A stretch of DNA of 47,393 bases, taken from assembly GCA_021808485.1 (NCBI GenBank), contig JAKBBN010000015.1, positions 1-47,393 of the forward strand, in the 5' to 3' direction. Under the pieces are notes generated by a model that saw only the letters and a list, made by a program, of their open reading frames with translations, ran no database searches and was not told the DNA's origin. Position 1 is the first letter of the stretch. Each line of letters begins with the position of its first letter. This stretch comes from Planctomycetota bacterium. Lineage in GTDB: Bacteria; Planctomycetota; Phycisphaerae; WQYP01. This document shows positions 1 to 8,701 of the stretch, piece by piece. The position numbers and the translations under genes are program-made.

Positions 1-1101
1 CGATCTCAGGCCGTCCACCAGCCTGTCTTGATCATACTCGGACTGGCCGGCAGCCTCCTGCATGTGTGGAATCATGGGCTTTTTAAATCCCTGCTGTTCC
101 TGTCCGCCGGTACGGTTGTCCAGTCGACCGGCACGCGCGATCTGGATCGAATGGGAGGTGTCGCCCGCACCATGCCCGTCACGGCCGGGCTGTTCTTAAT
201 CGGCGCCTGGGCAATTTGCGGCCTGCCGCCGTTGAATGGTTTTGTCAGTGAGCTTTTTCTTTACATCGGCTTTTTCCATACCGTTCGTGGCGAACCGCTT
301 TTAATGCCGGTGGCGCTTCTGCTGGTCATGGCCGGCGCATTGGCGGCCGCATGTTTTATCAAGGTGTTCGGCACCGCATTTCTTGGGCATTGGCGTGGAC
401 CGCAGCGGCGCTTTCATGAGGCGCCCCTGGTTATGCGGTATTCCATGCTGGCGCTGGCGGCGACATGCCTGATGATTGGGATGTTTCCATTAATTGCCGT
501 TGGTCCGTTGCAGCAAACCGCCCAGGGGCTTTTGCGGCCGCAATTTCCGCGAATTCCGCCCGCCGGAGGACTTCTCCTGAAATCCGGGACAATTTCATCC
601 GCTGCCGCGGCAGTCGCGCCGCTGCCGCATTTGGGTTCCCTGGTTCCATTTTTTGCCATCAGCCTGGTATCCGTTGCCTTGGTATGTATGGCCGGCGTTG
701 CAACCGGTCTTGCCCTGCGGCGAAAATCATCCGGATCCAGGCCTGCATGGGACTGCGGTTACGTTCGGCCCACGCCGCGCATGCAATATTCCGCATCATC
801 CATGGGCGAAATTATCCAACGCTGTTTCCACCGGATTTCAATCGTGCGGGCGGTTGTCAGCGAACAATTCGCCGCTGAACGCCGGCTGCCCGCGGAAAGC
901 CGGTTTGAAACACACGCGGATGATCCCGCGCTAACGCGTGTTGTCCATCCCGTCGGGAAAGCTCTCAACCTGGTGGCCGCCGCATGCCGCGGATTTCAGC
1001 ATGGCAGCGTGCAACGCTATCTTCTTTATATGCTGGTGATGCTTGTGGTGCTTCTTCTCGCGCTGGTGCCGTTTGGGAATTTGTTCCGGAATTTATTTTA
1101 A
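1..1101 (+). CDS. HyfB-like antiporter subunit, 5'-truncated by window edge
   Basis: This is the C-terminal part of a proton-conducting (NuoL/HyfB-type) membrane subunit; reading frame 1 is open from the first base, so the start lies outside the window. The visible part carries the LHVWNHGLFKSLLFLSAG helix, in which the lysine belongs to the conserved proton path of this family, then GLPPLNGFVSE, which is shared by the MrpA/NuoL/HyfB group. It ends with a cytoplasmic WDCGY segment and a last transmembrane helix before the stop. The next gene encodes a second protein of the same type with the same WxCG tail, so the two are tandem paralogues. It is the first visible gene of the Hyf/Ehr-like operon. 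The exact subunit identity (HyfB-like or HyfD-like) cannot be settled without the N-terminus. Confidence 0.85.
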   Translation, partial: RSQAVHQPVLIILGLAGSLLHVWNHGLFKSLLFLSAGTVVQSTGTRDLDRMGGVARTMPVTAGLFLIGAWAICGLPPLNGFVSELFLYIGFFHTVRGEPLLMPVALLLVMAGALAAACFIKVFGTAFLGHWRGPQRRFHEAPLVMRYSMLALAATCLMIGMFPLIAVGPLQQTAQGLLRPQFPRIPPAGGLLLKSGTISSAAAAVAPLPHLGSLVPFFAISLVSVALVCMAGVATGLALRRKSSGSRPAWDCGYVRPTPRMQYSASSMGEIIQRCFHRISIVRAVVSEQFAAERRLPAESRFETHADDPALTRVVHPVGKALNLVAAACRGFQHGSVQRYLLYMLVMLVVLLLALVPFGNLFRNLF

Positions 1102-1127
1102 GCGGCAGTCATCCGCGGAATGGTTGT

Positions 1128-3161
1128 ATGCTTACTGCGAAATCTAGTGTGCTCGGCGGACTTATCTCTGCGCTGGCTCTTGCCGCGTGCAGCGGTCTTC
1201 CCTCCCTTGCCGCTTCGCGCCGCAATGCCGGCCGGATGATCTCCACCACCCTTCTTGTCGCGGGCTGCGCCCTGGGCATAACGGTTCTGGCCGGTTATTG
1301 GCTTGGTGGTGCTCCATCCTATATATGGTCGCTGCCGTGGAATTCGCCTTTTGGACCCCCGCAGATTCGACTGGATGCCCTGGCCGCGTTCTTTCTTTTT
1401 CCGGTGTTTCTCATTGCCGGCGCGGGTTCCATTTATGGTTTGGGATATTGGGCCCAAAAAAATCATCCGGCCAGCGGCGGCCGACTGACTCTTTTCTGGG
1501 GGATCATGACCGCTGCTATGGCCATGGTCGTTCTTGCCGGTCAGATGGTTGTGTTTCTCTCCGCATGGGAAATCATGGCGATGGCGGGTTATTTTCTGCT
1601 GGTCACCGATGATAGCCAACCCAACGTCCGCCGGGCCGCCTGGATTTATCTTATCGCGGCTCATCTGGCGGCGCTGTCCCTGATCGCCATGTGCGTACTG
1701 CTGCACGGCATGACCGGAACATTCGCGTTGTGGCCCCGGCGGCTGCCTGCTGATCCCGGCGGCATTTCCGTGGCTGTCTTTTTATTGGCGCTCGCAGGCT
1801 TTGGCGCCAAGGCCGGGCTGGCGCCGATGCATTTCTGGCTGCCGGACGCGCATGCTGCCGCGCCGGGTCATGTGTCAGCCTTTTTTTCCGGAGTCATGCT
1901 AACAATGGGCGTTTACGGCCTGATGCGTGTAGCCGCAATTTTCGCTGATCCGCCGCTGTGGTGGGGGGGGACTTTTTTAACTGTCGGCGCCGGTACCGCT
2001 CTCCTGGCCGGCATATGGGCTATCGCACAGACCGATTTTAAGCGCATGATGGCGCTGAGCAGCATTGAAAACATGGGTATCATTGCCATGGCCCTGGGAT
2101 TGGCAGAAATCGGGATATCCACCAGATCGCCCGTGCTGGCGGCGCTTGGTGTTTGCGGCGCACTTCTGCATATGTTGAATCACAGCCTGTTTAAGCCTCT
2201 GTTGTTTCTGTGCGCCGGCGCCGTGATTCATGCTGTGCACCGTCGCGGCGTGGAAGGTCTTGGCGGACTGGCCCGAAATATGCCCCGGACGTTTACGGTT
2301 TCACTCGTTGGTGCTCTGGCCATTTCCGGTATTCCGCCGTTGAATGGTTTTGTCAGTGAATGGATTATTTTCTTCGCTTTTATGGTTGCAGGATCAACCT
2401 CCGGGCCGCAGGCGACGGCGGCATTACCCTTGGCCGTACTGGCCCTTTGCGGCGCGGCAACTTTTGCGGCATATATCACATGGATTTCCCTGATTTTTCT
2501 TGGCCGCTCAAAAACCGATGCGACCGCAATCGCACATGATCCCGGCCGAAGCATGCTGGCGCCAATGATAGTGCTGGCGGGTTTGTGCGTTGTTCTGGGC
2601 ACAGTGCCGGCCGCTCTGGCGGAAATTCTCAATCGCGCCGCCGGAGCATGGTCGCCCGCCGGTCCGCTGCCGGATATCCGCTCAATTGTACCGTTTCATA
2701 TCTTTACCGTGCTGGGAATTGTTCTTCTTGCCGGGGCGGCGATTGTTGGTATCGCCTTAAGGCGGCATCGATCGCGCCGCGCCATGCCGGCCGCAGTTAC
2801 CACGGATTTGGTTCCAGCATTCGCAGCGGTGGAAACATGGAATTGCGGCTTTTCCCCGCGGGTCGGCAGGGCGGCCTATACCGGCGGTTCCATGCTGCAA
2901 ATGCCGACGCACTGGTTTCGCAGCGTTATTCGGCCGCGGTGGCTGCGGCCGCGGATTGAAGGAATATTTCCGCTGCCCGCCGAAGCCTGCCGCGAGTCAC
3001 CGGATCCCTTGCTGGATTACCTGATCAATCCTTTGGCCGCCCGCATCAGCCGTACCGTCGATCGCTTTCGCCGGCTGCACGGCGGCAAGTCTCAGATTTA
3101 CATTCTTTACATGCTTTTGATACTGCTGATTCTGACGTTGTCGATATTTGTCACCGCCTGA
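1128..3161 (+). CDS. hyfB: HyfB-like proton-translocating membrane subunit
   Basis: A 677-residue polytopic protein of the NuoL/HyfB family, expected in the inner membrane as an ion-pumping arm subunit of a complex I-related enzyme. The signature AKAGLAPMHFWLPDAH and the following APGHVSAFFSG are complete, the conserved glutamate helix appears as SAWEIMAMAGYF, and the proton-path lysine helix as NHSLFKPLLFLCAGA. Length matches HyfB (about 670). The frame stays open upstream to 984, but the ATG at 1128 lies 26 bases after the previous stop and gives a normal HyfB N-terminus, so I chose it. The C-terminal WNCGFSP segment repeats the motif of the upstream paralogue. The gene sits in a tight same-strand operon with HyfC starting 16 bases after its stop. 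Confidence 0.88.
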   Translation: MLTAKSSVLGGLISALALAACSGLPSLAASRRNAGRMISTTLLVAGCALGITVLAGYWLGGAPSYIWSLPWNSPFGPPQIRLDALAAFFLFPVFLIAGAGSIYGLGYWAQKNHPASGGRLTLFWGIMTAAMAMVVLAGQMVVFLSAWEIMAMAGYFLLVTDDSQPNVRRAAWIYLIAAHLAALSLIAMCVLLHGMTGTFALWPRRLPADPGGISVAVFLLALAGFGAKAGLAPMHFWLPDAHAAAPGHVSAFFSGVMLTMGVYGLMRVAAIFADPPLWWGGTFLTVGAGTALLAGIWAIAQTDFKRMMALSSIENMGIIAMALGLAEIGISTRSPVLAALGVCGALLHMLNHSLFKPLLFLCAGAVIHAVHRRGVEGLGGLARNMPRTFTVSLVGALAISGIPPLNGFVSEWIIFFAFMVAGSTSGPQATAALPLAVLALCGAATFAAYITWISLIFLGRSKTDATAIAHDPGRSMLAPMIVLAGLCVVLGTVPAALAEILNRAAGAWSPAGPLPDIRSIVPFHIFTVLGIVLLAGAAIVGIALRRHRSRRAMPAAVTTDLVPAFAAVETWNCGFSPRVGRAAYTGGSMLQMPTHWFRSVIRPRWLRPRIEGIFPLPAEACRESPDPLLDYLINPLAARISRTVDRFRRLHGGKSQIYILYMLLILLILTLSIFVTA

Positions 3162-3177
3162 TTGTCCGGATTATTGA

Positions 3178-4161
3178 ATGTTTGCGTCTCTGATAACAAA
3201 GATACTTGATGTGGTGATCCTCCTGATGATGCCGCCGCTGCTGCCCGGCATTATCAATCGCGTGAAAGCCTGGTTTGCCGGGCGCAAAGGGCCGCCCTTG
3301 TTGCAGACCTATTTCGATCTGCGGCGACTGATCGGCAAGCAAAGCGTCATCAGTTCCGCGACGACGTGGGTCTTTCCCGCGGGACCCTTTATCGTCCTGG
3401 GCATGGTGGTGACCGCCGGACTGCTGATGCCGCTTGGCCCGGCGCAGGCTCCGATACATTTTGAAGGCGACTTGATCCTGCTGGTATATCTGCTGGGGGC
3501 GGCGCGTTTTTTCACCGCACTGGCCGCCATGGACACCGGCTCTTCCTTTGAGGGAATGGGCGCCGCCCGCGAAATTGCATTTGCCGTCATCGCGGAACCG
3601 GCTCTGTTCATGGTGCTTCTGGTGCTGGTCACGGCGGGTTGGCAAAGCAGCGGCGTCTCCGCCGTCCATTCCGCGGCAGGGGGCCTGTCCGGTTACCTGA
3701 GCCTGTCAACCCTGCTCCTGCCGTCGGCGCATGCGGTTGTAAGCGGCAGAATGCAGGCGGCGCTGATCTTATCGGCGGTCGCCCTTTTCATTATTTTGCT
3801 TGCCGAATGCGGTCGTATTCCGGTGGATGATCCCAATACACACCTTGAACTGACCATGCGGCACGAAGTCATGATTCTGGATAACAGCGGCCGGCTGCTT
3901 GCCGCCCAGACATATGCCTCCTCCATGAAACTGCTTATCCTCTCGGCCCTGCTGGTTCACCTGCTGTTGCCGCGGAATGCCGGCCTGACGGATTTGTCCG
4001 TCGGCGCCTGGATATTGTGCCTGTTGGGCATGGTGCTGACCGTGGGAATCGTCGGCATCGTGGAGTCATTCATGGCCCGGTTGCGTCTGAAATTAATTCC
4101 CATGCTGCTTGCCAGCGCCTTTCTCCTGGGCGGATTTGCGTTTCTACTTCTTATCGGGTGA
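3178..4161 (+). CDS. hyfC: HyfC/NuoH-like membrane subunit
   Basis: A 327-residue membrane protein of the NuoH/HyfC/HycD family, which joins the hydrophilic arm to the antiporter-like arm in complex I-related enzymes. The diagnostic motif ECGRIPVDDPNTHLELTMRH lies around residues 212-231; it corresponds to the conserved E-x2-R-x-PVD-x-P region near the quinone or electron-transfer cavity of NuoH. The N-terminus has the usual first helix followed by an RKGPPLLQ-type loop. The length is normal. The stop is followed after 8 bases by the HyfE start, indicating a shared transcript. Confidence 0.92.
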   Translation: MFASLITKILDVVILLMMPPLLPGIINRVKAWFAGRKGPPLLQTYFDLRRLIGKQSVISSATTWVFPAGPFIVLGMVVTAGLLMPLGPAQAPIHFEGDLILLVYLLGAARFFTALAAMDTGSSFEGMGAAREIAFAVIAEPALFMVLLVLVTAGWQSSGVSAVHSAAGGLSGYLSLSTLLLPSAHAVVSGRMQAALILSAVALFIILLAECGRIPVDDPNTHLELTMRHEVMILDNSGRLLAAQTYASSMKLLILSALLVHLLLPRNAGLTDLSVGAWILCLLGMVLTVGIVGIVESFMARLRLKLIPMLLASAFLLGGFAFLLLIG

Positions 4162-4169
4162 TTGTAACC

Positions 4170-4817
4170 ATGATTTCAATGTACATACTCAATGCTGTTC
4201 TCGTTCTGGTGATTTTGCTGAACATGTATGCACTGGGCGCCGGCCGCATGAGCTCCCTCGTCCGCACGGCGGCGATGCAGGGTGTTCTCCTCGCACTGCT
4301 GCCGGAAATTGCCTTGGGAAGCCGCGGTCTGATGCCGTTTGCCGTGACTGCGATAACATTGGGCGTCAAAGGCATGCTCATACCCTGGCTGCTGCTGCGG
4401 GCATTGCGCAATACCAATGTAAAAAAGGAAGTGGAGCCGCTCATCGGCTTCATGCCCAGCATCCTCCTTGGCGCCCTGGTAACCGGCACGGCGCTTACGC
4501 TTTCGGGAATTCTGTCGGCGCCGCGGCATCCGTTGGGGCTCATGGTCATGCCCACCGCCATTTCCACGCTGTTTACCGGTTTCCTGCTGCTTACAGCCCG
4601 CGTAAAGGCCGTTACCCAGGCCATCGGCTTTCTGATTCTGGAGAACGGTATTTATGTTTTTGGATTGCTGCTCCTTGCGGCTGTGCCCGCACTGGTGGAA
4701 TTGGGTATTCTTCTTGATGTGTTCGTGGGTATCTTTGTGATCAGCATCATCCTGCACCATATCAACCGTACATTCGATTCCATGGATACGCGCAGCCTGG
4801 CGGCATTAAAGGAATAA
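4170..4817 (+). CDS. hyfE: HyfE-like membrane subunit (NuoK-type)
   Basis: A 215-residue, almost wholly hydrophobic protein that matches the length and position of HyfE between HyfC and HyfF. HyfE proteins have an N-terminal NuoK/MrpC-like part plus extra helices; here the helices are at about residues 2-22, 27-48, 55-72, 92-113, 118-143 and 150-195. The frame is open back to 4017 inside hyfC, but the ATG at 4170 gives a hydrophobic N-terminus immediately after the hyfC stop. An alternative ATG lies three codons downstream. The C-terminus (HHINRTFDSMDTRSLAALKE) is the short charged tail seen in this family. It is followed by hyfF with only three bases between stop and ATG. Confidence 0.85.
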   Translation: MISMYILNAVLVLVILLNMYALGAGRMSSLVRTAAMQGVLLALLPEIALGSRGLMPFAVTAITLGVKGMLIPWLLLRALRNTNVKKEVEPLIGFMPSILLGALVTGTALTLSGILSAPRHPLGLMVMPTAISTLFTGFLLLTARVKAVTQAIGFLILENGIYVFGLLLLAAVPALVELGILLDVFVGIFVISIILHHINRTFDSMDTRSLAALKE

Positions 4818-4820
4818 TTG

Positions 4821-6257
4821 ATGATATACCTTGCAGCGATTTTTGTGTGCCTCGTCGGCGGCGCCGCCGCCCTGGTCACACGATCCGACAAAAGCCGGCC
4901 GCTCATTCTTCCGGTTGTCGGCGCCGTGCATTTTGCTCTGGCGATCAACATTATCTGGGGATCGCCGGTCGCACCGTCTTACGGCATTCTGCACATTGAT
5001 CCGCCCGGAAAAATTGTGCTGCTGGTCGTCAGTCTGTTGTTTCTGGCGATTTCCTTCTATGCGGTCGGTTATCTGCGGTACCGGCTGAGCCGGTCGAACC
5101 GCGTACTCTGCTTCTGCATGTTGATGCTGCTTGGCGCGATGACGCTGGTAATCTGTACGGATCATCTGGGCGTCATGTGGATTGCGATGGAAGCCACCAC
5201 ATTAAGTTCGGCGCCGCTGGTGTACTTCAATCGCACGCGGTTGTCTTTGGAAGCTACCTGGAAGTTTCTGCTTATCTGTTCGGTGGGCATTGCCATGGCG
5301 CTGCTGGGATCATTCCTGATAGCCTATTCGGCCCTGATACGCGGGCTTACGCCCTCCATGAGTATCCCTTCGCTCATTCAACAGGCTCCGCATCTCGATA
5401 TTGTCTGGCTGCGCGCCGGTTTTGTGTTTTTGCTCGTCGGTTATGGAACCAAGATGGGGCTGGCGCCCATGCATACATGGAAGCCGGACACTTATGGTGA
5501 AGCACCGGGCATGGTGGGGGCGTTTATGTCCGGCGGACTCACCAGCTGTGCGTTCCTGCTGCTGATCCGGGTGCAGCGGATTCTTGCGGCCGGCGGGCAG
5601 GGGCCGTGGACGCGGCATTTGCTGATATTCATGGGGCTGCTTTCCATGCTCTTTGCGGCTGTCTTTATGCTCGGCCAACGGGATATTAAACGCCTGCTGG
5701 CTTATTCCAGCGTTGAACACATGGGCATTCTGGCGCTGGGGTTGGGCATCGGAGGCATTGCCCTGATTGGCGCACTGCTGCACGTTATCAACAATGGCCT
5801 CACCAAGGGGGTTTTGTTTCTCTCCGCCGGAAATATTCACCGCGCATACGAGAGTAAATCCATTCCGGAAGTCTCCGGCGCTATCCGCCGTCTGCCGGTT
5901 TCCGGAACCCTGTTCCTGCTTGGCTTTATCGCCATTACCGGATCGCCGCCTTTCGGACCGTTTGTCAGTGAGTTCATGATTCTAAACGGGAGCATTGCCC
6001 GCGGGCATTATTTTGCGGCCGTCGCATTTCTGCTTCTCCTGTTCATCATATTCCTGGGAATGGGCCGCACCGTGCTCACCGCCGTTCATGGCCGGCCTTC
6101 AGTGGCCGCCCGCCACACGCCATATCAGGACAATATCTGGACCGCCGCCCCGATTGTCGCCACCCTGCTGCTGGTTCTGATAATCGGCTTGTTTATTCCC
6201 GCTCCTCTGGCCAACGTACTTCAGCAGGCCGGAACCTATATGGGAGTCAAGCCATGA
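4821..6257 (+). CDS. hyfF: HyfF-like antiporter subunit
   Basis: A 478-residue polytopic protein of the NuoN/NuoM/HyfF group. It carries the conserved GTKMGLAPMHTWKPDTYGEA and the following APGMVGAFMSGGLTS helix, the lysine helix NNGLTKGVLFLSAG, and a GSPPFGPFVSE loop near residue 375. The start is the ATG at 4821, which has an AAGGA ribosome-binding sequence at a good distance; the upstream in-frame TTG at 4818 is less likely. It is the third antiporter-like subunit in the visible operon. Its stop overlaps the hyfG start in an ATGA arrangement, which suggests translational coupling between the membrane arm and the catalytic subunit. Confidence 0.9.
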   Translation: MIYLAAIFVCLVGGAAALVTRSDKSRPLILPVVGAVHFALAINIIWGSPVAPSYGILHIDPPGKIVLLVVSLLFLAISFYAVGYLRYRLSRSNRVLCFCMLMLLGAMTLVICTDHLGVMWIAMEATTLSSAPLVYFNRTRLSLEATWKFLLICSVGIAMALLGSFLIAYSALIRGLTPSMSIPSLIQQAPHLDIVWLRAGFVFLLVGYGTKMGLAPMHTWKPDTYGEAPGMVGAFMSGGLTSCAFLLLIRVQRILAAGGQGPWTRHLLIFMGLLSMLFAAVFMLGQRDIKRLLAYSSVEHMGILALGLGIGGIALIGALLHVINNGLTKGVLFLSAGNIHRAYESKSIPEVSGAIRRLPVSGTLFLLGFIAITGSPPFGPFVSEFMILNGSIARGHYFAAVAFLLLLFIIFLGMGRTVLTAVHGRPSVAARHTPYQDNIWTAAPIVATLLLVLIIGLFIPAPLANVLQQAGTYMGVKP

Positions 6258-7795
6258 ATCGCATTGTGTCCGCATTTCCGGCTTTCACCGCCATCGGGGT
6301 CGGCCGAAGTATTCCCTTCGCCTCCGTTGTGCGGAGCGATATTGCCGCGTTTCAGCGGACGCTTGCGGATGCGATGACCCGCGGCTGCCGGCTGGTGTCG
6401 CTCTTTGCCATGCCGGAGCCCAATGCGCCTGCCGAAATGCCATTGACGGCTGTTGCAATTCTGGCCGATGATTTCGGTTCGTTGTTGTATGCCGGCCGCA
6501 CTTCCATTGCGGACTCCTACCCTTCCATGGCGGCTGATTTTCCGCAGGTGCAACTGTTTGAACGTGAACTTGCCGAACAATGCGGAATCATTGTAACCGG
6601 ACATCCATGGCTCAAGCCGGTGCGCTTTGCGCCGCGTCTGTATTCCGGGCCGGACCATCCTTCCACCGCACCATCCGTCTGCGGCGATATGGAGTTTTAC
6701 CAGGTAAAAGGGGCGGAGGTTCATGAGGTTGCGGTGGGGCCTGTGCATGCGGGCGTCATTGAGCCGGGACATTTTCGTTTCCAGTGCCATGGCGAGAATA
6801 TTTTTCACCTGGAAATCTCTCTTGGATATCAGCATCGCGGCGTGGAACGCGCCATGATCGGCGCGTCGCCGGCTCGCGCCTTTTCTTTCGCCCAGACTTT
6901 GTGCGGTGATACGACCATCGGTCATACCACCGCGTATTGTCAGATTATCGAAGCGCTGAGCGACTGCCGGAAATCCGCCCGTGCCCAGTCGTTGCGCGGT
7001 ATAGCGCTGGAACTGGAGCGTCTGGCCAATCATGTGGGCGATCTGGGGGCGATAAGCGGTGATGTCGGCTTCCTGCCCACCGCATCGTTTTGCGGGCGAC
7101 TGCGCGGTGAATTTCTTAACATGACCGCCATGCTTTGCGGAAACCGTTTCGGCCGGGACATGCTGCGCCCCGGCGGTGTGCAATTTGATCTTGACCGTCA
7201 GCTGACGGATCAATTGCAGCATCGACTGGAAAAAAGTGCCGCGGAAGCTCGCCAGGCAATCGAACTGATGTGGAATTCCCCGTCAACCATGGCCCGCCTT
7301 GATGATACCGGTCGCCTTGATCCGCTGGATGCCGCGCAACTCGGTGTCGTCGGCCCGATGGCCCGGGCGTGCAATTTGCCCAGAGACGCGCGGCACGACC
7401 ATCCCACCGGTATTTTTAGATTTGTTCATATTCCGCCCGCGACATGGGCCACAGGTGATGTCTTCGCGAGGGCGTTTGTCCGGTGGCTCGAAATTCGGCG
7501 ATCGACGGAATTCATCGCAGGACAGCTGGCCGGCTTGCCGGAAGGTGATACCTGTTCCGCGCTATCCGCCCTGGCCCCGGACCACCTCGCCGTTACTTTG
7601 GTGGAGGGTTGGCGCGGTGAAATCTGCCATGTCGCCTGCACTGATTCCGCCGGCCGATTGTTCCGTTATAAAGTGGTGGACCCATCTTTCCATAATTGGC
7701 CGGCCGTGGGCATGGCCCTGCGCGGTCAGGAAATTTCTGATTTTCCGCTTTGCAACAAAAGTTTTAATTTGTCTTATTGCGGGCATGATTTATGA
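6254..7795 (+). CDS. hyfG: HyfG/NuoCD-like large subunit lacking [NiFe] ligands
   Basis: A 513-residue fusion of a NuoC-like domain (about 1-150, with SYPSMAADFP and the FEREL..GI..GHP pattern) and a NuoD/hydrogenase-large-subunit domain (about 155-513, with GPVHAGVIEPGHFRF and GYQHRGVERAM). In active group 4 hydrogenases four cysteines, in a CxxC near the middle and a DPCxxC at the end, bind Ni-Fe. Here the first motif reads CGDT (C217 kept, position 220 is Thr) and the second reads DPSFHN (positions 478 and 481 are Ser and Asn). Three of four ligands are therefore missing and no Ni-Fe site is expected. DPSFHNW followed by NKSFNLSY is, from memory, typical of Ehr complexes. It presumably takes electrons from the next gene's Fe-S clusters to an unknown acceptor, coupled to ion translocation. 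Confidence 0.9.
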   Translation: MNRIVSAFPAFTAIGVGRSIPFASVVRSDIAAFQRTLADAMTRGCRLVSLFAMPEPNAPAEMPLTAVAILADDFGSLLYAGRTSIADSYPSMAADFPQVQLFERELAEQCGIIVTGHPWLKPVRFAPRLYSGPDHPSTAPSVCGDMEFYQVKGAEVHEVAVGPVHAGVIEPGHFRFQCHGENIFHLEISLGYQHRGVERAMIGASPARAFSFAQTLCGDTTIGHTTAYCQIIEALSDCRKSARAQSLRGIALELERLANHVGDLGAISGDVGFLPTASFCGRLRGEFLNMTAMLCGNRFGRDMLRPGGVQFDLDRQLTDQLQHRLEKSAAEARQAIELMWNSPSTMARLDDTGRLDPLDAAQLGVVGPMARACNLPRDARHDHPTGIFRFVHIPPATWATGDVFARAFVRWLEIRRSTEFIAGQLAGLPEGDTCSALSALAPDHLAVTLVEGWRGEICHVACTDSAGRLFRYKVVDPSFHNWPAVGMALRGQEISDFPLCNKSFNLSYCGHDL

Positions 7796-7855
7796 GCGAC
7801 AACCCGGCCTCTTGCGGCTGGTTACTTTTTCCGGCCGTTATCTGGAGCACCTTTC

Positions 7856-8659
7856 ATGCTTGATATTCTTATCGCGAGGATTTCCCAGGGCCACCAGACC
7901 ATGACCTATCCTGACGGCCCGTCGCCGCCGTTGCCGCCACGATTTCGCGGCCTGCCGGTGCTGGATGCGGACAAATGTGCCGATGGCTGCACGCTCTGTG
8001 CGGACGTTTGCCCGACTCAGGCCATTACGCCGGCGACTGCCGAAAATGCCGCCGCAATGCCCGGTCCGCTGATGGACTTGGGGCGTTGCCTGTTCTGCAC
8101 ACAGTGCACAAGCATCTGTCCGGCTGACGCAATTCATTTCACACAGAATCACAGGCTGGCCGCACGCCGGGCGCAGCATCTGCATATCTCGCCGCATCAA
8201 TCACTGCCCCCGCTGGAGGAATTGTCCGGCCGACTCAAAAAGCTTCTGGGCCGATCATTGAAAATTCGCGTGGTCAGCGCCGGAGGCTGCAATGCATGCG
8301 AGGCGGATGTGAATGTTCTGGGGACAATCGGCTGGGACCTCCAGCGATTCGGAATCGATTTTGTCGCCTCGCCTCGCCATGCGGATGCGCTTTTACTGAC
8401 CGGCGCCTTAAGCCGGAACATGCACATGGCTGTCAGGAAAACCTGGGATGCAATGCCGGATCCGAAAATCGCGATTGCCGTGGGAGCGTGCGCGATCTCC
8501 GGCGGCCCTTATGCCGGCCATCCGGAAGTGCTTAACGGAGCCGAATCGGTCCTGCCGGTTGATCTGTTTATTCCGGGGTGCCCGCCGCATCCGCTCACAA
8601 TTCTGGATGGGCTGCTGCGCGTTTTAGGAAAAAGAATTGCCGATGGGCAAAAATGTTAG
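7856..8659 (+). CDS. Fused 2[4Fe-4S] ferredoxin and NuoB/HyfI-like small subunit
   Basis: A 267-residue protein joining two parts that are separate genes (HyfH and HyfI) in E. coli. Residues 35-95 hold two [4Fe-4S] motifs: C41-x3-C45-x2-C48-x3-C52-P (one residue longer than usual at the start) and C78-x2-C81-x2-C84-x3-C88-P. Residues 135-260 form a NuoB-type small subunit with C145-x2-C148 (GGCNACE), C212 (VGACAISGG) and C242 (PGCPPHP), the four expected ligands of the proximal cluster. So the electron relay is intact although the Ni-Fe site of the partner is not. A GGAG sequence precedes the ATG at 7856. It is the last gene of the operon in view; no terminator is obvious behind it. Confidence 0.9.
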   Translation: MLDILIARISQGHQTMTYPDGPSPPLPPRFRGLPVLDADKCADGCTLCADVCPTQAITPATAENAAAMPGPLMDLGRCLFCTQCTSICPADAIHFTQNHRLAARRAQHLHISPHQSLPPLEELSGRLKKLLGRSLKIRVVSAGGCNACEADVNVLGTIGWDLQRFGIDFVASPRHADALLLTGALSRNMHMAVRKTWDAMPDPKIAIAVGACAISGGPYAGHPEVLNGAESVLPVDLFIPGCPPHPLTILDGLLRVLGKRIADGQKC

Positions 8660-8701
8660 AGCCTTTGCGAAAGGTTCCTGAAAAGCTGGAAATCTACGGA
8701 T

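Noticed and set aside
984..1127. Longer N-terminus of the HyfB-like protein from 984
   Set aside because: It overlaps the previous gene in another frame and adds a non-family extension; the ATG at 1128 fits the family length.
7792..7863. 23-codon plus-strand ORF overlapping the hyfG stop (ATGA)
   Set aside because: Could be a coupling leader, but it has no family support and the next gene has its own GGAG site.
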